Below are positions 9,590 to 18,171 of a DNA stretch of 42,889 nt, one piece after another. Source of the stretch: an uncultured Clostridia bacterium (GTDB taxonomy: Bacteria > Bacillota > Clostridia > TANB77 > CAG-508); contig CANQCW010000004.1 in NCBI GenBank assembly GCA_947591055.1, positions 1-42,889 of the forward strand, read 5' to 3'. Each line of letters starts with the position of its first letter. The first letter of the stretch is position 1. The translations under genes were made by a program, and so were the position numbers. Below the pieces are notes generated by a model, which was given only the letters and a program-made list of their open reading frames with translations, was not told where the DNA came from and did no database searches.

Positions 9590-10081
9590 TTAATTATTTT
9601 TATTATTGTACTCTTTAAATTTTTCTTCTAACAACGAAAAATTACAACATCTTTCTAAGATGTTTTTTGATAAATGTCCTTTTCTATACATATTTTGAAA
9701 TAAATTTATTTTTTTGAATAATTCAGCTTTATGATTATTTAAGAAAGTAAGTTGTCCTTCTAACAGCTTCTTATATTTTTTATCTTTTATAGTAGGTAAT
9801 ACTTCTGTTAATTCTTCAATTGGTGTTGGTATCATATTATTAATATTAACTACTCCTAATTCTCCTTCCTTAATTTTAAATATGTCAAATGATTTAGGAT
9901 TTATTTTAATATGTTTCGGTTTTGGTGAAGCTAATGGAGCAAAATAATTATAGTTGTTATATGTATAAACAATACCTATATATGGTCTTGTAGTATTTTT
10001 ATTATATGCAACATTAGAATCAAACTTTCTTAAATAGTTTATATAATTTTCACTTATATAATATATTTTTAAATTTTTCAT
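9590..10081 (-). CDS. Type III toxin-antitoxin system endoribonuclease toxin, ToxN/AbiQ family
   Basis: YYISENYINYLRKFDSNVAYNKNTTRPYIGIVYTYNNYNYFAPLASPKPKH is characteristic of ToxN/AbiQ; preceded by a hairpin terminator and 36-bp repeats as in ToxIN loci. Confidence 0.88.
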   Translation of the reverse strand: MKNLKIYYISENYINYLRKFDSNVAYNKNTTRPYIGIVYTYNNYNYFAPLASPKPKHIKINPKSFDIFKIKEGELGVVNINNMIPTPIEELTEVLPTIKDKKYKKLLEGQLTFLNNHKAELFKKINLFQNMYRKGHLSKNILERCCNFSLLEEKFKEYNNKNN

Positions 10082-10100
10082 CTTACCTCCACAATATAGA

Positions 10101-10125
10101 AAATGGCAATCCGAAGATTGCCATC
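10101..10125 (-). terminator. Terminator between the ToxI array and the toxin (likely attenuating)
   Basis: Minus strand GATGGCAATC-TTCG-GATTGCCATTTTC just upstream of the toxin RBS. Confidence 0.75.
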
Positions 10126-10134
10126 TGTTTTCAT

Positions 10135-10242
10135 TTCCTACTTTGGCAAGGATATTCCTACTTTTTTAAGTTCCTACTTTGGCAAGGATATTCCTACTTT
10201 TTTAATTCCCTACTTTAGCAAGGGTATTCTATCTTTTTTATT
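10135..10242 (-). ncRNA. ToxI-type antitoxin RNA, three 36-nt repeats
   Basis: Units at 10135-10170, 10171-10206 and 10207-10242 (third degenerate), directly upstream of the ToxN-like gene, with promoter at 10274-10303. Confidence 0.85.
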
Positions 10243-10273
10243 GATATATTTCTATATCAATATTATTATATAT

Positions 10274-10303
10274 ATTATAATATTTTTTTATTCCAATTGT
10301 CAA
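10274..10303 (-). promoter_or_regulatory. Sigma-70-type promoter for the ToxIN operon
   Basis: Minus strand TTGACA (10298-10303), 18-nt spacer, TATAAT (10274-10279). Confidence 0.75.
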
Positions 10304-10359
10304 TGTTTTCATAAATTTAAGTTTCATTTTTTGCAGAAATGGGAAGCAATTAGTCAATT

Positions 10360-10908
10360 CTATTCTTCATAAAGTTTCTTATACATTTCATAATCCTTCA
10401 AAATTTTTCTTACATAAGTATTAGTTTCTTTAAATGGTATATTTTCTATATTACTCCCATCTGCTTTTATTATGTTTTCATTTATCCACTTATTAACATT
10501 TCCACTTCCTGCATTATAAGCAGCTAGTGCAACTGAATCTACCTTATAAATATTTTTCAGGTTTGCAAAATACGCTATTCCTAATTTTATATTCTTTTCT
10601 GGATTATAAAGTGTTATTCCTGATTCATATTCCATTACAACATTTTCTGCTACTTCTTTCGCTGTATTTTCCATAAGTTGCATTAACCCTGTTGCTCCTT
10701 TATTTGACAATGCACCTTCATTAAAATTACTTTCTGCTTTTATTATTGCATAGATTAAATATGGATCTACAGAATATTCTTCTGAATATTTTTCAACATA
10801 TTCTTCATATTTTATTTTATAAATTTTCTTTAGTATATAATCTGAATTTGCAATTAAAACTACTATTGCGATTACTACTATAATTACAAATATTATAGCT
10901 TTTTTCAT
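10360..10908 (-). CDS. Lytic murein transglycosylase (SLT domain)
   Basis: N-terminal TM; VDPYLIYAIIKAESNFNEGALSNKGATGLMQLM...LAAYNAGSGNVNKW. Confidence 0.9.
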   Translation of the reverse strand: MKKAIIFVIIVVIAIVVLIANSDYILKKIYKIKYEEYVEKYSEEYSVDPYLIYAIIKAESNFNEGALSNKGATGLMQLMENTAKEVAENVVMEYESGITLYNPEKNIKLGIAYFANLKNIYKVDSVALAAYNAGSGNVNKWINENIIKADGSNIENIPFKETNTYVRKILKDYEMYKKLYEE

Positions 10909-11066
10909 TTAAATTTTTATTCCTTTCTCTCTTTAACTATTAATGTTTTTCTCATTAAAGTATTTTTTGTCTTTTGTTTCATTTTTTTATTTTATTTTAA
11001 TTCACTTTTTTATTTTCATTTACATTTTGATTGTATTTCACTTTTTTAATTTTCATCTTTACTTTT

Positions 11067-13730
11067 TTATTTTGCCTCATACCAACTTTTTGCATATGTT
11101 ACTTCTACTTTAAGTGGTACTTGCAATTTTGTTGCATTTTCCATACTTTCTTTTAGTATTTTTTCAGCTTCTTCTTTTTGCTCTTCTTTAACTTCTAATA
11201 TTAATTCATCATGTACTTGAAGTATAATTTTTGCATCTAAATTTGATTCTTGTAATTTTCTATAAACCGTATTCATTGCTATTTTCATTATATCAGCTGC
11301 TGTTCCTTGTATTGGTGTATTCATTGCTGCTCTTTTTCCGAATTCTCTAACCATATAATTACTTGATTTTAACTCTGGTATATATCTTCTTCTTCCAAAT
11401 GATGTTTCTACATATCCTGTTTCTTTTGCCTTTTCTGTTACTCTTTCCATATATTCTTTTATTCCATTATATTTTTCCAAATAGCTTTCTATATATTGTT
11501 TTGCTTCTTTTCTTCCTATTCCTATTTGTTGTGCCAACCCAAAATCTGTTATTCCATAAACAATTCCAAAGTTTACTGCTTTTGCTCTTGATCTTTGTTC
11601 TTTTGTAACTTCTTCTAATGGAACTCCAAATACTCTTGATGCAACTTCTCTATGAATATCTTCATCATTTTTAAATGCGTTTATCATATTTACATCATTT
11701 GCTATACTTGCTAATACTCTTAATTCTATTTGTGAATAATCGGCATCAATATATACATATCCTTCTTCTGGTTTAAATGCCTTTTTTATATTTCTTCCTA
11801 TTTCTTCACGACTTGGAATATTCTGCAAGTTTGGTTCTGTTGAGCTTATTCTTCCAGTTGCTGTAATTGTTTGATGGAAATATGAATGTATTCTTCCTGT
11901 TTTCTTATTTATATATGGAACAAGTCCTTCTACATAAGTTGAATTTAATTTTGTTAATGTTCTATATTCTAATATTTTTTCTATTATTGGGTGTGCTAGA
12001 ATTAATTTTTCTAATACTGCAACATCTGTGCTATACCCTTTTTTATTTTTTTTGGCACCTGGTAATTTTAATTTTTCAAAAAGTATTGTTCCTAATTGTT
12101 GTGTTGAATTTATATTAAATTCTTCATCTGCTAATTTATATATTTCTTGTGTTAGCTCATCTATTCTTTGTTTTAACTCTTTTCCGAAGTTTACAAGTTC
12201 CTCTTTATCTACTAACATTCCATTAAATTGTATTTCTCCTAATACTGTAATTAATGGAATTTCTATATCTTCAAATAATTTTAAACTTCCTTCTTCCTCT
12301 AACTTTTTTCTTGTTTCTTCATATATTTTTTTAATTGCTAATACATAAAGTCCAATTTCATTTTTGTCGTCTTCTTTTGTGTCAAACAAATTTATTTGCT
12401 TACTTGGAATTAAACTATTTATATCAATATCTAAAAATTGCATTGCAAGTTCTGGTAATTTATGCTTTACATTACTTGGGTCTATATCATAACCAGCTAC
12501 TTCTATATCGTATTTTATTGATTTTATCTTTATGCCATTTTGTCTTAAAAGTACATAATCTTCACTTATATTGTATCCTATTTTTTCTATTTTCTCATTT
12601 TCAAATATTTCTTTTAATTCTTCTAAATCAGGATTTTTTACATAATAAGCTTTTCCATTTTCATATATGCCAATTCCTGTAATTTTCTTTTTTATTATTT
12701 TTTCTTCTTCATCATCTTTTTCTGTTTCTAAATAATAAATCATTGTATTTTCAATAGGAATATCTTTTATACTATTTTTTACTACAGTATCTATTTGAAA
12801 TACATCATCATCTTTTTCTTTAACACTTTCATTTTCTTTTAAGTTAAATCTTTCTATAAAACGATTAAATCTATAATATTTAAAAAGCTTTATAACTTCT
12901 TCCCTGTCCCAATCTTTTATTTTTAAATCTTCTAAACTAAATGGAAGTTCAGCTTCTACATTAATTTTTCCTATCTCTTTTGATATTTCTGCTAAGTTTT
13001 TATTCTCTATTAATTTTTCTCTTAATTTTGGCTTAAATTTTTCACAATTTGTATCTAGTTCTACAGCTTTATATAAGTCTTCTACTGTTTTATATTCTTT
13101 TAATAATTCAGTCGCTGTCTTTGGTCCTACTCCTGGAACTCCTGGAATTTCATCTGATGAATCTCCCATTAAAGCTTTTAATTCTATTAACCCTGCTGGA
13201 GACATCTCATACTCTTCTAGTACCTTATTTAAGTCATAGATTTCCGTTTCCGTCTTTCCCATTTTAGTTCTTGGAATTCTAACTACTATATTTTCATCAA
13301 TTAATTGAAATAAATCTCTATCTCCTGATAAAATATAAGCTTTTACATCACTATTTGAAAATTGTTTCGCACAAGAACCTAAAATGTCATCACCTTCATA
13401 ATTTTCCATTTCTAAAAAATTAATGTTCATTGCTTTTAAAATGTCTTTAATTTCCGGCATCTGCTCAGCAAGTTCATCTGGCATCTTGTGTCTATTTTTT
13501 TTGTAGCCTTCATATTTTTGCTTTCTAACATTTGCACCTGTTTTTGAATCAAATGCAACTAATATATAATTTGGATCAACTTCTTCTAAATTTTTAAATA
13601 GTATTGATAAAAATCCATATAACGCATTTGTATATTTTCCATTTTCAGTTGTAAGCATCTTGCTACTCATAATTCCGTAAAATGCTCTGTTCATTATAGA
13701 ATTTCCATCAATTAAAAGTAATTTTTCCAT
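11067..13730 (-). CDS. polA: DNA polymerase I
   Basis: 887 aa; 5' nuclease domain, DADYSQIELRVLA, RRAKAVNFGIVYG-like, LQVHDELILEV motifs. Confidence 0.96.
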   Translation of the reverse strand: MEKLLLIDGNSIMNRAFYGIMSSKMLTTENGKYTNALYGFLSILFKNLEEVDPNYILVAFDSKTGANVRKQKYEGYKKNRHKMPDELAEQMPEIKDILKAMNINFLEMENYEGDDILGSCAKQFSNSDVKAYILSGDRDLFQLIDENIVVRIPRTKMGKTETEIYDLNKVLEEYEMSPAGLIELKALMGDSSDEIPGVPGVGPKTATELLKEYKTVEDLYKAVELDTNCEKFKPKLREKLIENKNLAEISKEIGKINVEAELPFSLEDLKIKDWDREEVIKLFKYYRFNRFIERFNLKENESVKEKDDDVFQIDTVVKNSIKDIPIENTMIYYLETEKDDEEEKIIKKKITGIGIYENGKAYYVKNPDLEELKEIFENEKIEKIGYNISEDYVLLRQNGIKIKSIKYDIEVAGYDIDPSNVKHKLPELAMQFLDIDINSLIPSKQINLFDTKEDDKNEIGLYVLAIKKIYEETRKKLEEEGSLKLFEDIEIPLITVLGEIQFNGMLVDKEELVNFGKELKQRIDELTQEIYKLADEEFNINSTQQLGTILFEKLKLPGAKKNKKGYSTDVAVLEKLILAHPIIEKILEYRTLTKLNSTYVEGLVPYINKKTGRIHSYFHQTITATGRISSTEPNLQNIPSREEIGRNIKKAFKPEEGYVYIDADYSQIELRVLASIANDVNMINAFKNDEDIHREVASRVFGVPLEEVTKEQRSRAKAVNFGIVYGITDFGLAQQIGIGRKEAKQYIESYLEKYNGIKEYMERVTEKAKETGYVETSFGRRRYIPELKSSNYMVREFGKRAAMNTPIQGTAADIMKIAMNTVYRKLQESNLDAKIILQVHDELILEVKEEQKEEAEKILKESMENATKLQVPLKVEVTYAKSWYEAK

Positions 13731-13731
13731 A

Positions 13732-15093
13732 TTAAATTTTCCTTTCAGTATAAATCGAATATATTTTTTCTGCTATGCAGTAAAGTGCAAATGTTATAAC
13801 TAACATCATAAAATAATAGCCACCAAAGACATATCCTTCTCCTAAGAAATAAATTATATAATTTGAAAACTCTGCTATTAAAGTTAGTGCTATTACTTTA
13901 TTTATATCTTTTGATTCAAGTTCTGTAAATATACCAAATAGCCACATTATGTACCAAGCTCTAAAGTTTGTAATTGCAAGCAATATAAATAGCATCATAA
14001 GCCACATGTAGTTTTTGCCTTCTTTTTTTCTTCTGATAAATATTTGTATGAAATATGCTATACAAAATACTATTTTTCCTGCAAGTGCTAATTTTGAAAG
14101 TAAATCAAAATTAACTCCATTTAAATATAATTGAAGATATAAAGAATTTGCATATTTGCCTGTCTGGTCAATAACATTTAAAATGCTTGTTATACTTCCA
14201 GTAAAAATAAATGTTAGTCCTAAAAATGCTAGAGCAAATTCTGCTAAATAAATAATCTGCTTTTTAATTTTCTCGTTATTTATTATATATGGCAGTAAAA
14301 GTATAGGTATGTATTTTATAAGAGCACCTAGTACAATACTAATTATAGCTAACCATATTTTGTTTTGTTTTTTCAAATATATTCCAAATAGCGAGAATAA
14401 AATTAAATATATATCATTATGAACATTTATTATTCCTTCAAATAACATTAAAGGATTTAATCCATAAATTAAAACTAATTTTTTATTCTTACTAATCTTC
14501 CAAATCAAGTAACAATTTAGTATGTGAACAATAATATTTAATAATTTAAATAAAAATAATGTACCTAAAGCAGAATTAGTATCTACTCTACCAAGAACTT
14601 TGCATATAGTACCCCATAATGGACCATATATAAATTTGTGTCCAATTCCTGGTGATGCCTGAACTACTTCATCATCAGAGTAATCTTTTTGATGATCATA
14701 AAAGTTTTCTTCATACATATTAATTCCATATTTTGAATCCAATCTTCCAACAGCTGCATAATAATATACGTCAGTGCTGTTGTTTGGCAAAATAATTCCA
14801 GCAATTATTGAAACAATAAAAATAAATATAAAAGTCTTCTTTATTCCCTTTTCATCTGTATCTTTAGACTCTTTAAAAATAATTATCAGATAAGTAACAA
14901 TTAATGTTACTATAAAAATAAGAAATAAAATTAAATTCAAATCAGCTTGCTTATTATTTTTTATAGAATCCAAAATCATAGATGCACCAAAACATTGTAT
15001 CTTTCCTTTTACTTGTATTATGTACATTATATTAAAGATTGCAAAAATTAATAAAATAGCAACCATCATTATTTTAGAAATCGTCTTTTTCAA
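13732..15093 (-). CDS. Polytopic membrane glycosyltransferase-like protein
   Basis: 453 aa, about 10 TM; STDVYYYAAVGRLDSKYGINMYEENF and ...NPLMLFEGIINVHNDI resemble GT-C family mannosyltransferases. Confidence 0.65.
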   Translation of the reverse strand: MKKTISKIMMVAILLIFAIFNIMYIIQVKGKIQCFGASMILDSIKNNKQADLNLILFLIFIVTLIVTYLIIIFKESKDTDEKGIKKTFIFIFIVSIIAGIILPNNSTDVYYYAAVGRLDSKYGINMYEENFYDHQKDYSDDEVVQASPGIGHKFIYGPLWGTICKVLGRVDTNSALGTLFLFKLLNIIVHILNCYLIWKISKNKKLVLIYGLNPLMLFEGIINVHNDIYLILFSLFGIYLKKQNKIWLAIISIVLGALIKYIPILLLPYIINNEKIKKQIIYLAEFALAFLGLTFIFTGSITSILNVIDQTGKYANSLYLQLYLNGVNFDLLSKLALAGKIVFCIAYFIQIFIRRKKEGKNYMWLMMLFILLAITNFRAWYIMWLFGIFTELESKDINKVIALTLIAEFSNYIIYFLGEGYVFGGYYFMMLVITFALYCIAEKIYSIYTERKI

Positions 15094-16668
15094 TTATTTT
15101 CCTCCATCATATTTTTCAAACATATCATATTTATTTAAATTAATAACTATGTAATCATTAAACTCAACAATATTTTTCTTCTCATCATCATTAAGATTTT
15201 CATATTCAAAGTAAGCATTTGCAACTTGCTTTTCAGTAGGATACTTAAAACTAAAACCAAAATAATTAACAAACTTAATAGCTTCCTCTTGAGGTTTTTC
15301 AAAAGCATGTATTCCCCACCAAATTATAGATATACTATTTTCTCTGTGAATACGTCCATATTTTTGCTGGACTTTTGTTGGATTTTCTATGTAAAAAACA
15401 ATAGGTTTATTTTGATAATCATGCCCATTTAATATTTCATAACCAATGCTATTTGCCATCAATTTTTCTCGTTCATATCTTCTGTAATCATTGTAAAAAT
15501 AGTTGTTCAAAGATTTTGTTTGATATAATATCAATAAAATAGCACATATATTAATAACATATTTCAAATTTTTCTTTGTGCAAAAATAATTATAAATGTA
15601 AGCAGATAAAAATGCTGTCGTAATAATTAAAGAAAATAATATTCTGTTTAAAAGAGATAATTGAATTATCGTCAAGAAAAAATTTGAAAATATTATTCCT
15701 AAAAAAGATAATGTTCTTGAAATATTACTTGTTTTTAATAAATGAATAAGTTCCATAATCAATGTAATAAAAAATAGTGTAGTAAAAATAGTTGTTGGAA
15801 AATATTTATTCAAATCACTTATTATCTGATTAAAAAACTTATCTAAAATAATACTCTTCTCTGCCCAAGAACCACTTATAAATTCTTTGCTAAATAATTT
15901 AACTCCAATGGCAGAATAATTTCCAACTAATAAACCATTTTGTTTTAAAATAAAATGAATTAGTGAATTAATTAAGTAATGAATAATTACCCCTATAGCC
16001 AAAATTCCAATATTAAAAAAGAAATATTTAGCTAAGCTTTTATTTTTATCTTCATCAGAAATTGTTTTCAAAAACATAGATAAAAATAAAAATACTAAAA
16101 ATGTTTGTGAGCAAGATTCATAAGTTGAAATAGCAAAAGATAATGCAATTCCGGTAAAACAAAAAAGCTTAAATTTGTTAGTCTGTTTGTTAAAATAATA
16201 TTCATATATAAATATTCCTACAAGAATACTAATAAAATTGCATACTGTAACAGATAAGCAACTTACTTGATAAGTAAAAAAATTGTTAATTATGGGATTA
16301 GAAATAAGTATGCAAGAAAAAATAGTATAAACCCAATCAGACTTTATAATCTTTGAAAAATTTTTTCTAATAAATAAACAAATAGCAAAAGCAATAATAG
16401 CAATCAATATAGCAGTAATACAATCAGTCCAAAAAGGAGTAAACTCTTTAATGTTTAAAATGTTGTAAATAATCCACATGCCATATCTGTTTTGAGAAAG
16501 CCAGTACATACCACCATTTAAATATCTGTCAAAAGAAATGTCATCTATTCCCATAGCTTCATGAGTAATAGTATAACCAAAACTTAAAATAAAAGTAATA
16601 ATCACAGGAATAATATATTTCTTGCTTTTAAAAAAGTATAAAATTTGATCTTTATAATTGTTAATCAT
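15094..16668 (-). CDS. GtrII/glucosyltransferase-family membrane protein
   Basis: ITHEAMGIDDISFDRYLNGGMYWLSQNRYGMWIIYNI matches the Glucos_trans_II type; polytopic. Start set at MINNYKDQ. Confidence 0.7.
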   Translation of the reverse strand: MINNYKDQILYFFKSKKYIIPVIITFILSFGYTITHEAMGIDDISFDRYLNGGMYWLSQNRYGMWIIYNILNIKEFTPFWTDCITAILIAIIAFAICLFIRKNFSKIIKSDWVYTIFSCILISNPIINNFFTYQVSCLSVTVCNFISILVGIFIYEYYFNKQTNKFKLFCFTGIALSFAISTYESCSQTFLVFLFLSMFLKTISDEDKNKSLAKYFFFNIGILAIGVIIHYLINSLIHFILKQNGLLVGNYSAIGVKLFSKEFISGSWAEKSIILDKFFNQIISDLNKYFPTTIFTTLFFITLIMELIHLLKTSNISRTLSFLGIIFSNFFLTIIQLSLLNRILFSLIITTAFLSAYIYNYFCTKKNLKYVINICAILLILYQTKSLNNYFYNDYRRYEREKLMANSIGYEILNGHDYQNKPIVFYIENPTKVQQKYGRIHRENSISIIWWGIHAFEKPQEEAIKFVNYFGFSFKYPTEKQVANAYFEYENLNDDEKKNIVEFNDYIVINLNKYDMFEKYDGGK

Positions 16669-16702
16669 TTTCAATAAATCCTCTTTCCCCTTAAATAAAA
16701 AA

Positions 16703-16957
16703 TTACTCTTTAATAGCAACCATTAATTCATTATCTTGAACTTTTCTTGTAGAGCCTAAATACGAATAATCATCTCCTGTAAAATAAACTTTGTAATTCG
16801 TATTTTCAAGCCTGTTTTTGCTAAGTTCCAAAAACTTGCTTATCTCATCTTCTGTAAGATTATATGTAACTCTAAGCTCAAAAAAAGAAAAAACTAAAAA
16901 ATTGTCATCTTTTTCCTGCTTTTTATCAATAATATTACCAACAAAATTAACATCCAT
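16703..16957 (-). CDS. Small hypothetical protein (84 aa)
   Basis: Complete ORF upstream of the GtrII-like gene. Confidence 0.5.
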   Translation of the reverse strand: MDVNFVGNIIDKKQEKDDNFLVFSFFELRVTYNLTEDEISKFLELSKNRLENTNYKVYFTGDDYSYLGSTRKVQDNELMVAIKE

Positions 16958-17059
16958 TATATATCACTCCAAAAAGTTATAAATAAAAATCTATTTTGAA
17001 AATTATATATTTTTTAACAATATTCGTCAAGGTAGAAATCAAATAAAAAGCTTAAATAA

Positions 17060-17265
17060 AAACGCCCCTATCTCCCGGCAAAGCCGGGTATGAAATAAGG
17101 CGCCTAAAAGGCTATAAAAAAAGAAAAACAAAAAAATCATATGCACCCCCGCACAGTAAAAAATCTAAAAAAATTATTCCGGCGTAGCCGGATTATCTAA
17201 AAGGTTACTTTAATTACTTGTGATCCACGGCGGTCTCACAAGATTCTTAGTTAAAGCCGTTCAAA
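17060..17265 (+). ncRNA. Candidate structured RNA / 5' leader (unassigned)
   Basis: GC-rich hairpins in an AT-rich context: CCCGGC-AAA-GCCGGG, TCCGGC-GTA-GCCGGA, CTTGTGA...TCACAAG whose loop ACGGC can pair with downstream GCCGT. Confidence 0.35.
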
Positions 17266-17354
17266 ATTTTTAGAAAATAGTTTATTTTTCTATTTTTCTA
17301 TTTTATTTTATATATTTTGTGCTTTTTTGCACTTATTTTAGGAGGTTTTTTATT

Positions 17355-18020
17355 ATGAAAAAAATTACTATTTTATCTATCGTTATCGCTTTAGTTTTAG
17401 CTTGCGCTTTCGGTATTTCTGTTAATGCCGCTGACAATGCTTCTTTTAAGGCTGGCGATACTGTTGTTGTTGAATTTGATTTAAAGGGAACTATGCAAAA
17501 TGGTGATTACAAAGTAACATACAACGACGATGTTTTAACTTTTAAAAGTATTACTCCATGCGCTGACGGTGCTGCTTATACTAAAAATGCAGGCGAAGTT
17601 GTCGCTAGTTTCTTTACACCAGCTCAAAAAGTAGTTGTTACTTTTACAGCTAAAGCTGATTCTACTGTTGAAGCAGCTAACGTTACTTTAGTTCCTAAAC
17701 TTTTCACAAATACTGAAGGTGAAGATGTAAATGTTCAAGCAGGTTCACCTGTTGTAACTGTTACACCTGCAGCTATTGAAGAAAATGTTGTTGAAAACGA
17801 AGTTATAAATGAAGTACCTGCAAATGAAGTTGAAAATGAAGTTTCAAACGAGGTTGCAAATGAAGTTTCAAACGAAGTTTCAACACCTGCTACTTCTAAC
17901 ACTGTTAATAATGATGATGACAAAACTACTTACGATCAAACTGGTGCTAACATAGCTATCGTTGCTGTTGTTGCTCTTGCTGTTGTTCTTGGTTCTGCTA
18001 TCGTTATTAAAAGAAAATAA
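17355..18020 (+). CDS. Cohesin-domain-like, membrane/wall-anchored surface protein
   Basis: Signal peptide MKKITILSIVIALVLACAFGISVNA, cohesin-like beta domain (NGDYKVTYNDDVLTFKSI...VVASFFTPAQKVVVTFTAKA), NEV-repeat linker, C-terminal DQTGA + TM + KRK. ORF-track start at 17319 is GTG; ATG at 17355 has AGGAGG. Confidence 0.7.
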   Translation: MKKITILSIVIALVLACAFGISVNAADNASFKAGDTVVVEFDLKGTMQNGDYKVTYNDDVLTFKSITPCADGAAYTKNAGEVVASFFTPAQKVVVTFTAKADSTVEAANVTLVPKLFTNTEGEDVNVQAGSPVVTVTPAAIEENVVENEVINEVPANEVENEVSNEVANEVSNEVSTPATSNTVNNDDDKTTYDQTGANIAIVAVVALAVVLGSAIVIKRK

Positions 18021-18171
18021 TTTACTTTTTTAGTTTACTAATACTTATTTTAGAATGAAAATTATTTAAAAATTTATATTAAAAAAATAAAAAATAAAAA
18101 TATTTAAAAGATTATTTTAAGTGTATTAAAAAAATACACTTAAGTATATAAAATTTAAGGAGGAATAAAAA

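Noticed and set aside
10103-10372. Plus-strand ORF MAIRRLPSVFISYFGKDIPTFL...
   Set aside because: It is the translated antisense of the 36-bp ToxI repeats and terminator; repeated peptide is an artefact.
17060-17265. Upstream G-quadruplex as in Neisseria pilE
   Set aside because: Only isolated G/C runs are present; no four closely spaced G-tracts on either strand.
18118-18142. Intrinsic terminator AAGTGTATT...AATACACTT before the dockerin gene
   Set aside because: Inverted repeat is real but has no T-run on the plus strand; kept as unassigned hairpin only.
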